In this document: piece after piece, positions 18,607 through 28,874 of the stretch
Layout of the letters: every line of letters starts with the position of its first letter
Numbering within the stretch: the first letter of the stretch is position 1
Assembly (NCBI GenBank): GCA_949751835.1
Contig: CATKHK010000122.1
Coordinates: 45,259 to 109,258, forward strand
DNA from: Blepharisma japonicum
Lineage: Eukaryota > Ciliophora > Heterotrichea > Heterotrichida > Blepharismidae
Reading direction: 5' to 3'
Length of the DNA stretch: 64,000 bases
Made by a program: the position numbers and the translations under genes
Notes under the pieces: generated by a model
Seen by the model: only the letters and a program-made list of their open reading frames with translations
Databases searched by the model: none
What the model was told of the DNA's origin: nothing

Positions 18607-21027
18607 ATGCACCTTTCCTCTCATCAAGCCTATCAGTCAAGCGAATTCCAGCCAGCTGCTTCACAAGATGTCGAAAGTGCTTTAAAAATTGGGGAAGGTT
18701 ATGAATCAATTCCCTTAAGCAGTCGCTCAATTTTTGACGCTACTCAGGAGAGTTCTACAAGTTCTAATTCATTTGTAAAATTCTTGAGCTGGGTCCTTGA
18801 TTCCCACGTTTATGTTTTTGTCATATCTACACTTACAATTTGAGTCCTATTTTCTGATGATATTCGCATCTCTGCCTGCACCAAGGAAGCTGACGACTAT
18901 TTCTTTGGAATAAGCACAGCGATTCTGAGCTTGTTCTCTTTTGACTTAGTTGCCTCAATAATTACCAAAAAAGACTATAGGTGCTCTTTCTACTTTTGGC
19001 TTGATTTATTGTCAACCCTTTCAATTATTCCTGATATAGGCTGGATTTGATATCCACTTATAGGAATAAATTCTGACTCAGAAGATGGGCAAACCAAAGT
19101 GAAGTATTCAAAAACAGCCAGTCAAGGCAATCAAGCTTCACGTGTAGTAAGGATTGTAAGGCTGATCAGATTGATTAGGATTTTGAAATTGTATAAAAAT
19201 GCAAGAATTGCAATGATTGAAGAAGACGATGAAGGACAAGTCCACACTGAAATTGATATGATTCCCCAAGAAAGCCGTGTGGGCAAAAAGCTGTCAGATT
19301 TGACAATGAAAAGAGTAATTGTGCTTGTATTTATATTGATTTCATTCATCCCTCTTTTCAGTTTGGATTTTTATGTGACGCCAGAGAGAAGCTGAAAATT
19401 TGGACTAGAAACTATTGAGCATTTCTTAGGCCAGGATGGGTTTATCAATGTGAGGGATGAATATATAGACTATCATAAAGATGATAGGCGACCGCTAATA
19501 TATTTAGCATATACATATGAAAACGATGTCTATGTTTGAAAAACAAGTACAAATCCAAATAATCTCAGAGACACAGAAAAATACGTTGTGAATGAGGCCC
19601 ATTCACAAGCTATTATTGACCTAAGATCTGATACTCATTTAGATTCTGAGTTAAATATTTGTAAAACAATCTTCGTATGCATCCTCTTAACCTTCGGAGC
19701 TTTAACCTTCACAAGGGATGCTGAAGATCTAGTAGTTTTTCCTATTGAAAGCATGATAAGAAAAATCAGAAAAATTGCGAGAAACCCTCTTAATGCATGC
19801 ATATTAGGCTCAGAAAATCGATCAGCGTCCAGCGTAGAGAATCAAAAAAAGAAATTTCTTTGTTTTAACCGCAACGCTGAAAAAGCTGAATATGAAACCA
19901 CTGTGCTGGAAAACACCATCGTAAAAATTGGAGCACTTCTAGCATTAGGCTTTGGAGAAGCAGGGTCAAAAATAATTGCTACAAATATGGAGAAAAGTGG
20001 GGACGTAGACCCTGTACTGCAAGGCAATAAGATAGCAGCGATATATGGATTTTGCGATATAAGGAATTTCACTGATACTACGGAGGAGCTCCAAGAAAGT
20101 GTGATGGTGTTTGTTAACGAAATTGCCTATATTGTCCATACAGTCACTCATCAATTGATGGGGGCTGCTAATAAGAATATTGGTGATGCCTTTTTGATTG
20201 TTTGAAAGTTTGGAGAAGATGATATCCTTGAATTAGGTGATCCATTGGTTTTGAACCTTAACTCAAGGAAGGCTAGATTTTTGGGAGATTTAGCTTTGCT
20301 AAGCTTTTTGAAAGTCATAGCAAAAATCAACAAAGACCCAAAAATGCTCAAATATCGAAATCATGGAAGACTTATCAAAAGAATGCCGAATTATGCTGTT
20401 AAAATGGGATTTGGATTACATGTAGGCTGGTCTATAGAAGGAGCTATTGGCTCTGAATTTAAAATTGATGCTAGCTACCTTTCGCCTCATGTAAACATGT
20501 CAGGACGGCTGGAAGAAACCACCAAAATTTATGGTGTCCCTTTACTTCTAAGCGGTGCCTTTTATGACATCTTAAGTCCAACAGTGCAAGGATATTGTAG
20601 ACATCTTGATACTGTTATGATAAAAGGTCATGCACATCCATTAAGACTATATACAAGTGATGCAGATCCTTCAAATATTTTCCCAGGAGAAGGCCTCGAC
20701 AAAAGCAAAGAGCAAACCACAAGACTCAGAAAAGCCCTCAAAAGTAAGCTTGATAGAGGCCAGCTTGAATCTTGGGAACTTTTTGAAGACTCAAGAGAAA
20801 TTCATTCATTAAAAGAATCCTTTACCGAAGAATTCTATGAGAAGCATAGAAAAGGAATTGAAGCCTATTTAAAAGGCGATTGATTAGAAGCAAAAGAATT
20901 TTTTGAAGCAGCTCTACTTGCCAGGCCTGGCGATGGCCCCACAATGACTTTACTTTCTTTTATAAAAGAAAATAACTTCGAAGCACCTTTCGGGTGGGAA
21001 GGCTGCAGAGATTTAATCGATAAATAA
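18607..21027 (+). CDS. Voltage-sensor-domain class III adenylate/guanylate cyclase
   Basis: 806 aa, ATG 18607, TAA stop, several TGA Trp codons. Residues ~58-200 look like a four-helix voltage sensor: S1, S2, an S3 with WLDLLSTLSIIPD, and an S4 with Arg every third residue (SRVVRIVRLIRLIRILKLYK, ~175-195). There is no K+ pore signature. A helix at ~235-257, a non-membrane stretch of ~95 residues and a last helix at ~351-370 follow. The catalytic domain (~478-685) has a metal-binding Asp in FCDIRNFTD, a second in NIGDAFLIVW, and the Asn/Arg pair in VNMSGRLEETTK. The C-terminus ends in a TPR-like helix pair ('GDWLEAKEFFEAALLARPGDGP') seen in many microbial cyclases. It makes cAMP or cGMP; specificity is undecided. 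Confidence 0.9.
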
Positions 21028-21038
21028 GGGTTCTTAGA

Positions 21039-22157
21039 TTAAAAGTTATTGGGATTAAAGCTTATTTTTGGCTTGTAATATCTTGACATTGTAAGACCTA
21101 TTGGAATAGGTGGGGGCACTATTTTAAGATCATGGAGCTCCTGCTTGATTTGGGCATTTGAGACTCTTGTGATATATTCTTCATAATTTCTATTGAAATT
21201 CAAAACATAGACTTCGTTAAGTGGCACATCATGAGTCGTTTTTCCTCCGAAAATCATGATAAACCCATCAATAGCCAAAGAAATATGCCCACATCGAGGA
21301 CTTGGCAAACTGTTAATTTCATATTTTTCCCACATGTTATCGAGAATCGAGTAAGAAAACAGCTCATTTGAAATTCCATTGTTTTCAGTGACTCCTCCAA
21401 AAATATACATTTTGTTGTCTAAACAAGCTGCTGAGTGCCAAGCTCTTTTACTCGGCGAATTATTTTCGTTGATTTTGACCCACATCATTTGTGGGATATT
21501 AAAAATATACAAATCATCCAAAAGTCTTGAAAATCCATATATTCCTCCAAAAACTGCTAAATAGTCCTGTTCTTCAAAATACGTCATTGAGTGGCCTCTT
21601 CTTGACATAGGAGGTTCTCCGAATACTTCACAAACCTGCCACTTCCAAAGATCAGTAAGTTTTCACAACTGTGTATATGTGATTTGATTTATATTGTTTT
21701 TAGGGTTTGTATTTGTGTTATTCCATTTAAATGAATCCCAGCCGCCCAACAAATAAATGCAGTCTTTAGCTTTGGTGAAGGAGTGGTCTCGTCTTTGGGC
21801 TGGCAAGTTTCACTCGTCCATCATGTTTTGGTCATTTCCTTTTCTTAGGGAGGAGTCTTCAGGGTCATAAAGGATGCAGGAATTGATGTATTCTTGTTCA
21901 TTCCAGCCTCCAAACATGAGGATCCTGCTGTCAATTTCGACTGCTGCATGCCCTGTTAGGCATTCTGGAGTGGCACCTCGCTTATACCATTTTGAAGTTT
22001 CAAGGTCGAAAGAGTAAAAGTCTTTTAAGTCAGAATTGATTCCTGTGCCTCCATGTATGAAAATGCTGTTATATTCTCGGACATAGACTCCTGCACAGCA
22101 AAACCTGGGCTCTGGGGGATTTTCAGTGCTAAGTTTGAGAAATGAAATTGTTTCCAT
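21039..22157 (-). CDS. Kelch-repeat beta-propeller protein
   Basis: 372 aa, ATG 22157, read through TGA Trp codons. Five to six kelch blades are visible by the Gly-Gly pairs and spaced Tyr/Trp (SIFIHGGTG, ILMFGGWNE, IYLLGGWD, LAVFGGIYG, MYIFGGVTE, IMIFGGKT). The C-terminal ~45 residues leave the propeller and are Pro/Ile-rich. There is no BTB or signal peptide. Kelch propellers bind protein partners. Its stop lies 11 nt from the stop of the cyclase gene on the other strand, so their 3' ends must overlap if transcribed normally. Not part of the compact kelch array at 41-45 kb by sequence. Confidence 0.88.
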
Positions 22158-22393
22158 TATATAAATTTATACAAATTTTATAAATTATCTCATAAATGAT
22201 ATAAATTTTTCAATGCAAAACTATATTAATCTCGTTCAAATATATTTTGAAAGCAAAAACTTGTCATCTTAAAGAATAATGAAAATTTAAATTAATTTAG
22301 GTATCATTAGGAATGTTTGTGTATCATTAAAGAAAATATTTTCTTATTTTAGAATAATAAATTTATTTTTCTGAAATTATCTAATTAAAAGAT

Positions 22394-23275
22394 ATGGAAG
22401 CTGCCGAAACATTAAAAGGTGACGACGTCTGCCCTATGTGTAATCTTATAATGCAAGAAGGCCACTCATGTCTCCATTCCTTAAGAAATGCCGTTATTTC
22501 TCTTAAAAAGGTTATTTACCAACAAAACAAAAGAATCCAATTCCTGCTCGAGTCCACTCAAAGTTTGCAAGCAAAACCAGAAGATAAACCAGAACTTTTG
22601 CTATTCAAAGATTTCGACCATGAAACTGTTGCTTGTGATGGCTGTGGCTCTTTTCCTATTATAGGTGTTAGATACAAATGCAAAGAATGTGCTGACTACG
22701 ATTTATGCCAAAAATGCAGAAATTCAACTCCTCATCGTCATTCTGATTTCTTCATTTTAACCACCAACAAGTCACATGAAGGAAAAAACTGTTTAGGGTG
22801 CTTACAAAGTCCTATTAGAGGAGTGATGTATCATTGCAATGAATGCAATTGTAATCATTGTCATAACTGTGTCAAAGAAAAAGGCCACAATCATATGAAC
22901 GTTGAGCCAATTATTCCTTTGGATATTCGTGTAGAAACATTTTTAAATAAACCTTCAGGAAGATACAAGCAAGGAGACAATTTTAAAATTACCTTTGTGA
23001 TACAGAACCTTAGCACACAAAAAATAAGAAAACTGCTGATGATAATCACCAAAGGGTTACCACCATTTAAATTTAACCAAAAAGAAGCTGATGTAGACAT
23101 GGAGCTTTGTGACATCCGCCAGTTAGACTATGAAGGGAAAATTACAGGACAAGCTGGAAAATATGAAATTGCTTTTAGATTTTTCAGTGTTGTTGAAGAA
23201 GAATATATTGGGCCAGAAATCCCTGTGACAATTTATGTTCCGAGTGGTTTTCTAAGTGGTATCTTTAAAGGCTAA
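22394..23275 (+). CDS. Double ZZ-zinc-finger protein, NBR1-like layout
   Basis: 293 aa, ATG 22394. Residues ~1-30 carry an extra CPMC...H.C pair, followed by a short helix. Two ZZ fingers follow: the first with CDGC..., CKECADYDLCQKC and paired His (HRHSDF), the second with CLGC...YHCNECNCNHCHNC. The last ~110 residues are a beta-sandwich-like region ('YKQGDNFKITFVIQN ... YEIAFRFFS'). Order and spacing recall NBR1-type autophagy receptors (ZZ, then a FW/NBR1 domain), but the hallmark Trp residues of FW are absent. I infer a protein-binding adaptor. Confidence 0.82.
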   Translation: MEAAETLKGDDVCPMCNLIMQEGHSCLHSLRNAVISLKKVIYQQNKRIQFLLESTQSLQAKPEDKPELLLFKDFDHETVACDGCGSFPIIGVRYKCKECADYDLCQKCRNSTPHRHSDFFILTTNKSHEGKNCLGCLQSPIRGVMYHCNECNCNHCHNCVKEKGHNHMNVEPIIPLDIRVETFLNKPSGRYKQGDNFKITFVIQNLSTQKIRKLLMIITKGLPPFKFNQKEADVDMELCDIRQLDYEGKITGQAGKYEIAFRFFSVVEEEYIGPEIPVTIYVPSGFLSGIFKG

Positions 23276-23311
23276 ATCATTTAATGTCTACCATTATAAC
23301 CATAATAAATT

Positions 23312-23584
23312 ATGCTGAGTATACCAAGAGCAATTGGAGTACTAGCCAAAGCACCCTTAAGGGCTTATGGAGGAGAAGTTTTGTGTAAATTTAAATTAGA
23401 TGATGTGCAAGCACATATTGAGCATGATAAGCATCACCAGCCTCAGCCTTCTAAAGAATTGGTAATTGTTACTTAGTTAGAGGCAATTACGGAATTGAAA
23501 AACTTCCTAGCGAAATTGCCTAGGAGAAATTATGAGCCTGTACTAGATGAACTCTTAGAACGCAGCAAGAAAGGAATCCTTTAA
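23312..23584 (+). CDS. Small two-exon protein of unknown function
   Basis: CDS join(23312..23461,23477..23584), 85 aa. Each exon alone is short; together they make a continuous frame. The N-terminus MLSIPRAIGVLAKAPLRAY is basic and amphipathic, compatible with mitochondrial import. The middle has a His cluster (HIEHDKHHQPQP), and the C-terminus is a Leu/Arg/Glu helix. No family is recognised. The evidence is the clean consensus intron and stop-free exons, so the protein is likely real but unnamed. Confidence 0.65.
23462..23476 (+). other. 15-nt intron in small gene
   Basis: GTAATTGTTACTTAG, matching all other introns here. It removes an in-frame TAG. Confidence 0.8.
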
Positions 23585-23907
23585 GCTAACTTTCTTTGAA
23601 ATCAAATTTTTGATTAAACCAATTAATTTCGTTTAAAATAATCAGCATCTATGAGAGACACATATTTGAAATCTGATATTTTAAATCTACCTGTAATGAG
23701 TAAAAAATTTTATCATTTTTGTTGATTTATTAGCTATATCGATTTCATCAAAATAATAACTTACAGATTTGAATTTCCTTTAAATATTTACAGGGTTTAC
23801 CAAAGAGCTAAGTCCTAGATGAATAATTTTACTATAATTATCTTATTAAGGAGGGGAATTTTCAGATTTTGCACTTTTATATACATTGGGATCAGCGAGT
23901 TATATAA
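23585..23907. other. Intergenic, 323 nt
   Basis: AT-rich spacer before the large kelch gene. Nothing identified. Confidence 0.5.
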
Positions 23908-26900
23908 ATGAACGATATTAAAAAGAATGTTTTAATTTTGATAATACTGGAAGCAGCCTCGCTAAAAATCAACTTGATCCCTCCTACTGGTTTTCCGCCT
24001 GATACAAAATTTTCAAGCAGCATAGTTTATGACACAGACCATAATCAGCTCTTTGCATTCGGTGGAAATTCTATAATAAAACCCTACACAAATGACCTCG
24101 CATCATTCGATTTAATAAAAAAAATTTGAAAATCAATAATTCCTTATACGTCTACTATTCCAGATCCTAGGCAGTCAACTGCATTATTTTTCGACTCTAA
24201 AAATCAAAGAATTCTATTATACGGTGGCAAAACGGCTGCTGGTATAGCTGGAGATTTTTGATACTTTAGCTTGAGATTAATGGCTTGAAAAGAGCTTGAT
24301 CCCCAAGGAGATACTCCAGGCGTCAGAGCAAATTCTGCATATACAACCTATATCGTAAACGGAATTTCTTATTATGCTCTATTTGGAGGTCTCAACATAT
24401 CAGGTATAGATAATACATTATACATGTAATTAGTATTCAGCTTAAATGGAACTACTATGATTTGATCAAAACTGCCGAATAACGGAAATCCTCCTTTATC
24501 ACAAGAATGGTCTAGTATTACTTATTACAACAATTCTATTTACATGTGAGGAGGGCTCAACCGTGATGGTAAACCTTTTCATGACACAAGGCTTTTTAGG
24601 TATGATTTAAGCTCTTTCTATTGATTCGAGATTTCTGTTAATGGAGAAAAGCCAGAAGGAAGAGCAGTTCATACAATCTATGTAGTAAATAATTTCTTAT
24701 ACGTTATACTTGGCTATGATTGAAGCAAAGGAGAGTATTATAATGATATTTGAAAGGTAAATCTCAACCTACCAGAAAAATGAGTAAAAGTCCCATTTCA
24801 GAACTCACAAAATGTCCCTTGTGGAGGCGGCTATGCACTAATAAACACAACAGTCTACGAATTTTCTGGAACACAGTTGACTAAGTCTGTTAATATGATG
24901 ATATCATTTGATATTTCTGTAGAGCCAATCCAGTGGGTAACTGAAGCTCCAAACACAATTGGCCCAGGTGCCAGAATGATGCATACACTTTGTGCAGAAC
25001 AAGACCATTTATGGCTATTTGGCGGAATAAACTCAGACCAAACGTAGTAACTTTTAATTAGTTTGAACGATTTTTGGAAGTTCGATTTATCAAGCTACAA
25101 ATGATCCCAAATCAATCCTTCAGGGTCAATTCCATCTCCAAGACACAGCCATGCTTCTTGCTTAATGGGAGATACAATTTTGGTATTCGGAGGCATTGAC
25201 AGCACTGGATATTTGAATGATTTTTATGAGTACTTAATTTATGCAAATGTATGAAAGTATGTTGCAACTGTTGATAATTATTATCCAAGTCCTAGGGCAG
25301 GTGCATGTGCCGCTGCCTCAGATGTGCAATTTTTCATGTTTGGAGGCCTAACAATTTCTGGGCTGACCAGCGAGTTATGGATGTTTGATATCAACACCTA
25401 TCAATTTACACTTCTTGATGATGGGACTAAGGATGATCTGCAGCCTCAGATGTATAATAAATGCTTTATTAGGAAGATAGAGGGTATTATTTATTTTTAT
25501 ATTACCTCAGGAGAGGGGGAGGCATCATATCCATTAGGAGCTATCTACAGATTCAATTGCCAAACAAGTGTTTGAGAAGTGGTTCTAGATGAAGGGTTTG
25601 GGAACTTTTCGCTATCAAGAGCAGCAGTCATAAATGCAAATAATTATATGATCCTCGTAGGAGGAGAACAGTGAATGGAAGGGGCTTATGATGCTATTTA
25701 TCTTTTAGACTTAGATAATAATCCAAGCCCAATTGAAATTGGACATCTGCCTTCCCCTATTTTTTCAGCTGAAATAGCTCATTTTAGAGATCGGCTATAT
25801 TTGTATGGAGGAGGAGATTCCATATTTGGAGAAGTCCAGTCTTATAAGGCACGAAATTCTTTCTATGAAATTATTTTCAATGCATCAGATCCATTTATGA
25901 TGCCATGCAGCACAGGCACATATTTAAACGATTGTATACCTTGCCCTGAAGGAACTTATTCTTCTCTTCTAAACTCAGCAGCTTGTATTCCATGCCCAGC
26001 TGGAACTTTTGGTACCTCTAAAGGCTGCTCTGCTTCTGAAGAATGCTATCCTTGCTTATTTGGGACTTTTTCTTCAGGTCAAGGATCAAGCATCTGCAAG
26101 GGTTGCCCAGCCGGGATGTTCTGTCCTGTAGGAACGGTTGAACCTCGAATAAGTGCTCATTCCGAATCTTATAGTAGCTCTCAGCCTAGTCTTTATAAGC
26201 CAAAATATGCTTTTTCTGACCAAATAACACTTGAGCTCGAAATTGCCTTTGGAGTTTTTATTGGAATTATTTGCATTGTGGCAGTCGCTTTTAAATATAT
26301 CAGGAAACATCTTCATAAATTCGATCTTTATGACGACAAGCATGATGTGGAACTTTACCAGCCAATATATAAGAAGCAAACATCAACTGGTGGCTTCTTC
26401 AGCGTTGCATTCATCCTGCTATCAATCTTATTTGCAATAATAGGTATTTTAAGCTACTCATATGACAATATGACTGAAACCAAAGCACTCGCTCCGCTTG
26501 TGTCTTTAGTAAATACATATAGTACTTTTTCTGGAGACATTGAAATAGTGGCTATATTTTTATATTATGGAGGGTTCTGCACAAGCAATAATTCTTGTGT
26601 AAGCGAGCTTTCCTATGGAATTGAAAACATGAAAGGAAAATTTTATGGCCCTGTATGTGAGACACTAGGTGCAGACTGCAAAATAACATTCACTTGTAAT
26701 AACTGCATTTTAGAGACTGGCGCCTCAGCATATATAATTTTAGAAGAATTAAACAGCTATTCAAGTGCAATTTCTGTAAGTGTTTCTTCTACTTCATCAA
26801 TTCCTAATGAATCAAGCAAAGTCTACAAGCTATTATACCCATCAGATACCTCTCAGGTCTTTAGGAGTCATACTCCATCTGAATTTACTTTCCAAATGAT

Positions 26901-27435
26901 ACCTTCTGTTTTTCTTACAGATTCTTCTAACTGAAAAGATGGAGAAACAGGGTATCATGTTTCAATGCCAGTTGGCCCTGTGGAAGGAGTTACACATAAG
27001 GTCGCAGAGTAAGCCGTATTCAGGATTCACGTTGAAACTTCACTAAGAGCAAAAATTCTTTTGAATTTGAGTGACTCAGGGTTAGTGACATCAAGAAACT
27101 ATAAACAAAGCTTTTTTGCTTTGATTAGCAGTCTTTTAGGAGCAATCTCTGGACTTATTCAAGCAGGAGGATTTTTAATGGGATTTTATGAAGGAATTTG
27201 CAATAAAATAGCACGCAAAAGGCAAAGGATGCAGGAATTGGAAAATATTAAAAACAACATAGAGAATCTCCACATGAAGATGCCCAAGCTGTCAAAAATA
27301 AGTATTTCATTAGAAAAGAGTCTGGATAATAGTCATGAGCTATCAGAGAGGGACTTGCTTTCTAAGAGAAGTGATGATCATCTAGTCAAGACTTCATCAT
27401 TAATCAACACAAGTAAAGTCTGTCCAATAGAATAA
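23908..27435 (+). CDS. Large kelch/GCC-repeat multipass membrane protein
   Basis: CDS join(23908..24425,24441..25046,25062..27008,27024..27435), 1160 aa, with many TGA Trp codons. A hydrophobic N-terminus (VLILIILEAAS) suits a signal peptide. Residues ~30-650 are kelch blades (LFAFGGN, LWLFGGI, ILVFGGIDS, FFMFGGLT, MILVGGE). About 656-733 is a Cys-rich ephrin-receptor/GCC2-GCC3-type region (CPEGTYSSLLNSAACIPCPA...). Membrane helices follow at ~763-787 and ~818-842. A ~200-residue domain with paired Cys comes next, then a helix at ~1053-1078 and a Lys/Glu coiled tail. Topology suggests the propeller and Cys-rich region face outside. The role (surface receptor, adhesion or cortical protein) is inference. 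Three introns lie within it. Confidence 0.9.
24426..24440 (+). other. 15-nt intron 1 in large kelch gene
   Basis: GTAATTAGTATTCAG. It restores the propeller frame at LYI|LNGTT. Confidence 0.93.
25047..25061 (+). other. 15-nt intron 2 in large kelch gene
   Basis: GTAACTTTTAATTAG. It joins 'NSDQTY' to 'LNDFWKFDLSSYKW', a textbook kelch strand. An 18-nt alternative starting 3 nt earlier is possible but fits the 15-16 nt rule less well. Confidence 0.92.
27009..27023 (+). other. 15-nt intron 3 in large kelch gene
   Basis: GTAAGCCGTATTCAG. It removes a TAA and joins 'HKVAE' to 'IHVETSL'. Confidence 0.92.
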
Positions 27436-27841
27436 AAAAATAATTGTCAATATGCATTTCCTTTTGTCTTAAAATATTTTCATATTGCCATTATAATAAA
27501 AATTATTTATGGCTTTTATATGATGAATCACTTATCTTATATCATGCTGAGAAAAGTGGGTCCTTCTGATACTTCATGCATTCATATTGTAGTCTAATCA
27601 ATTTGGTATTCTCTATATAAGTTTTAAGATATCCTTTCTAACACCTAAGGTTATTATTAAAATTGGATTCTTAACACCAAATATAATCAAAGGCTTGGGG
27701 AAGCAAGCAGATTTGTGATTTAGATGCAAGTAAAATCACTGGTTTTAGCCTTTAGACTTATGCTTTAAGCAGAAATAGCCCAAGACTTAAACAAAAAATT
27801 TATTTCTATTAAGCTTCTATTCTATTGAATGAAGTGTTTAT
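27436..27841. other. Intergenic, 406 nt, between convergent genes
   Basis: Shared 3' region of the large kelch gene and PRKCSH. No gene or RNA is recognised. Confidence 0.5.
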
Positions 27842-28853
27842 TTAATATTGGTCCAGCTTGCAAGCCCCAGGAACAACTAACTTTGCTGTGTAAACGCATC
27901 TTTCAGGCTCTTCAAGACCATACAGCCTTACTGTAGGACCACACTCCAATGTTAAAGTCAGCGATCTCTCTGGCCCGGAATAGCATCTGTCTCCTCCGGT
28001 GAATGAAATCTTCTGATAATCCTCAGCAAACCCATTCCACTTACCAATGAGAAACTGGCTTGAACCTTCTTTTTGCACAGCATCTTTATAAAAGCAGACT
28101 GTATACGTGTACTTTGTTTCCTTATAATCAGTGCATAGCCCAATTAAGTTCCAGAACTCTTTTTCTTTTCCAATATCATAAGTCAGCTCATCTTCCAGAT
28201 CTTTGATTTTGTTAGTAGCTGACACAACCATCTCATCCATTGTGTTTCCAATTGACTCAAATTTTTCTTCTGAACCCTCACTGCATCCTTGGTGCTCATT
28301 CAAATACTTAACGACAGTCCATGCAGCCTTTTTCTGTTTTTCTCCAGCTTCTCTCAGCTCTTTATGTTTTTTGATTTCATACTCCTTTGTCTGCAAATTT
28401 ACTGATGCCTGAGCAATTACAGCTAACTTTGCTATAAGTCCTTGTTGCCAATCAGTATATTTTTGTCTCAAATTTTCCTGAGATTTCATCTTTTTATCCT
28501 TGCAGTTGTGAGGGCATTTTCCTGGTTCTTCGTCAGATCCATCACAGCAATCCTAGATAAGTCATACCACAAATGGAGTCGCCGACCATTGATGAAGGAA
28601 TTGTAAAAGGGCTGTATCCGTCTTCAGCACAGTAGAACTGCCCATTTTTGCAGGCGGAGGTGGTAGGCTCATCAGATCCATCAGCACAGTCACAGAAATT
28701 GTCATTAATAAAGGTTGCTGGGATGTCTAAAGAGCCATCTAGGCAGCTAAAGACTTCTGCTTGATATAAAGATTGCACTAAATCGCAATTACTTTTTGGT
28801 GGGACTCCCAGAATTGAAGCTCCAAATGCTCCAGTAATCAAAAGCCAGAACAT
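27842..28853 (-). CDS. PRKCSH: Glucosidase II beta subunit
   Basis: About 331 aa in two parts, ATG 28853. A signal peptide (MFWLLITGAFGASILG) leads to the Cys-rich G2B region with paired acidic loops (FCDCADGSDE and, across the join, ICDCCDGSDEEPG). A coiled coil follows, then a C-terminal MRH lectin domain (CYSGPERSLTLTLECG ... EPERCVYTA) with the Arg, Glu and Tyr used for mannose binding. With the catalytic alpha subunit it trims glucose from N-glycans in the ER. Odd points: the C-terminus ends CKLDQY with no HDEL-type retention signal, and joining the parts needs 16 nt removed whereas the consensus intron is 15 nt (see finding). It is shorter than animal PRKCSH because the acidic linker is reduced. 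Confidence 0.9.
28553..28567 (-). other. 15-nt intron in PRKCSH with one-base frame conflict
   Basis: Coding strand GTATGACTTATCTAG, a perfect consensus intron with A at position 10. Exact removal leaves one extra G and shifts the frame. Removal of 16 nt gives the conserved 'SICDCCDGSDE'. Confidence 0.75.
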
Positions 28854-28874
28854 ATTTAAGTAATTAATTTAAAT

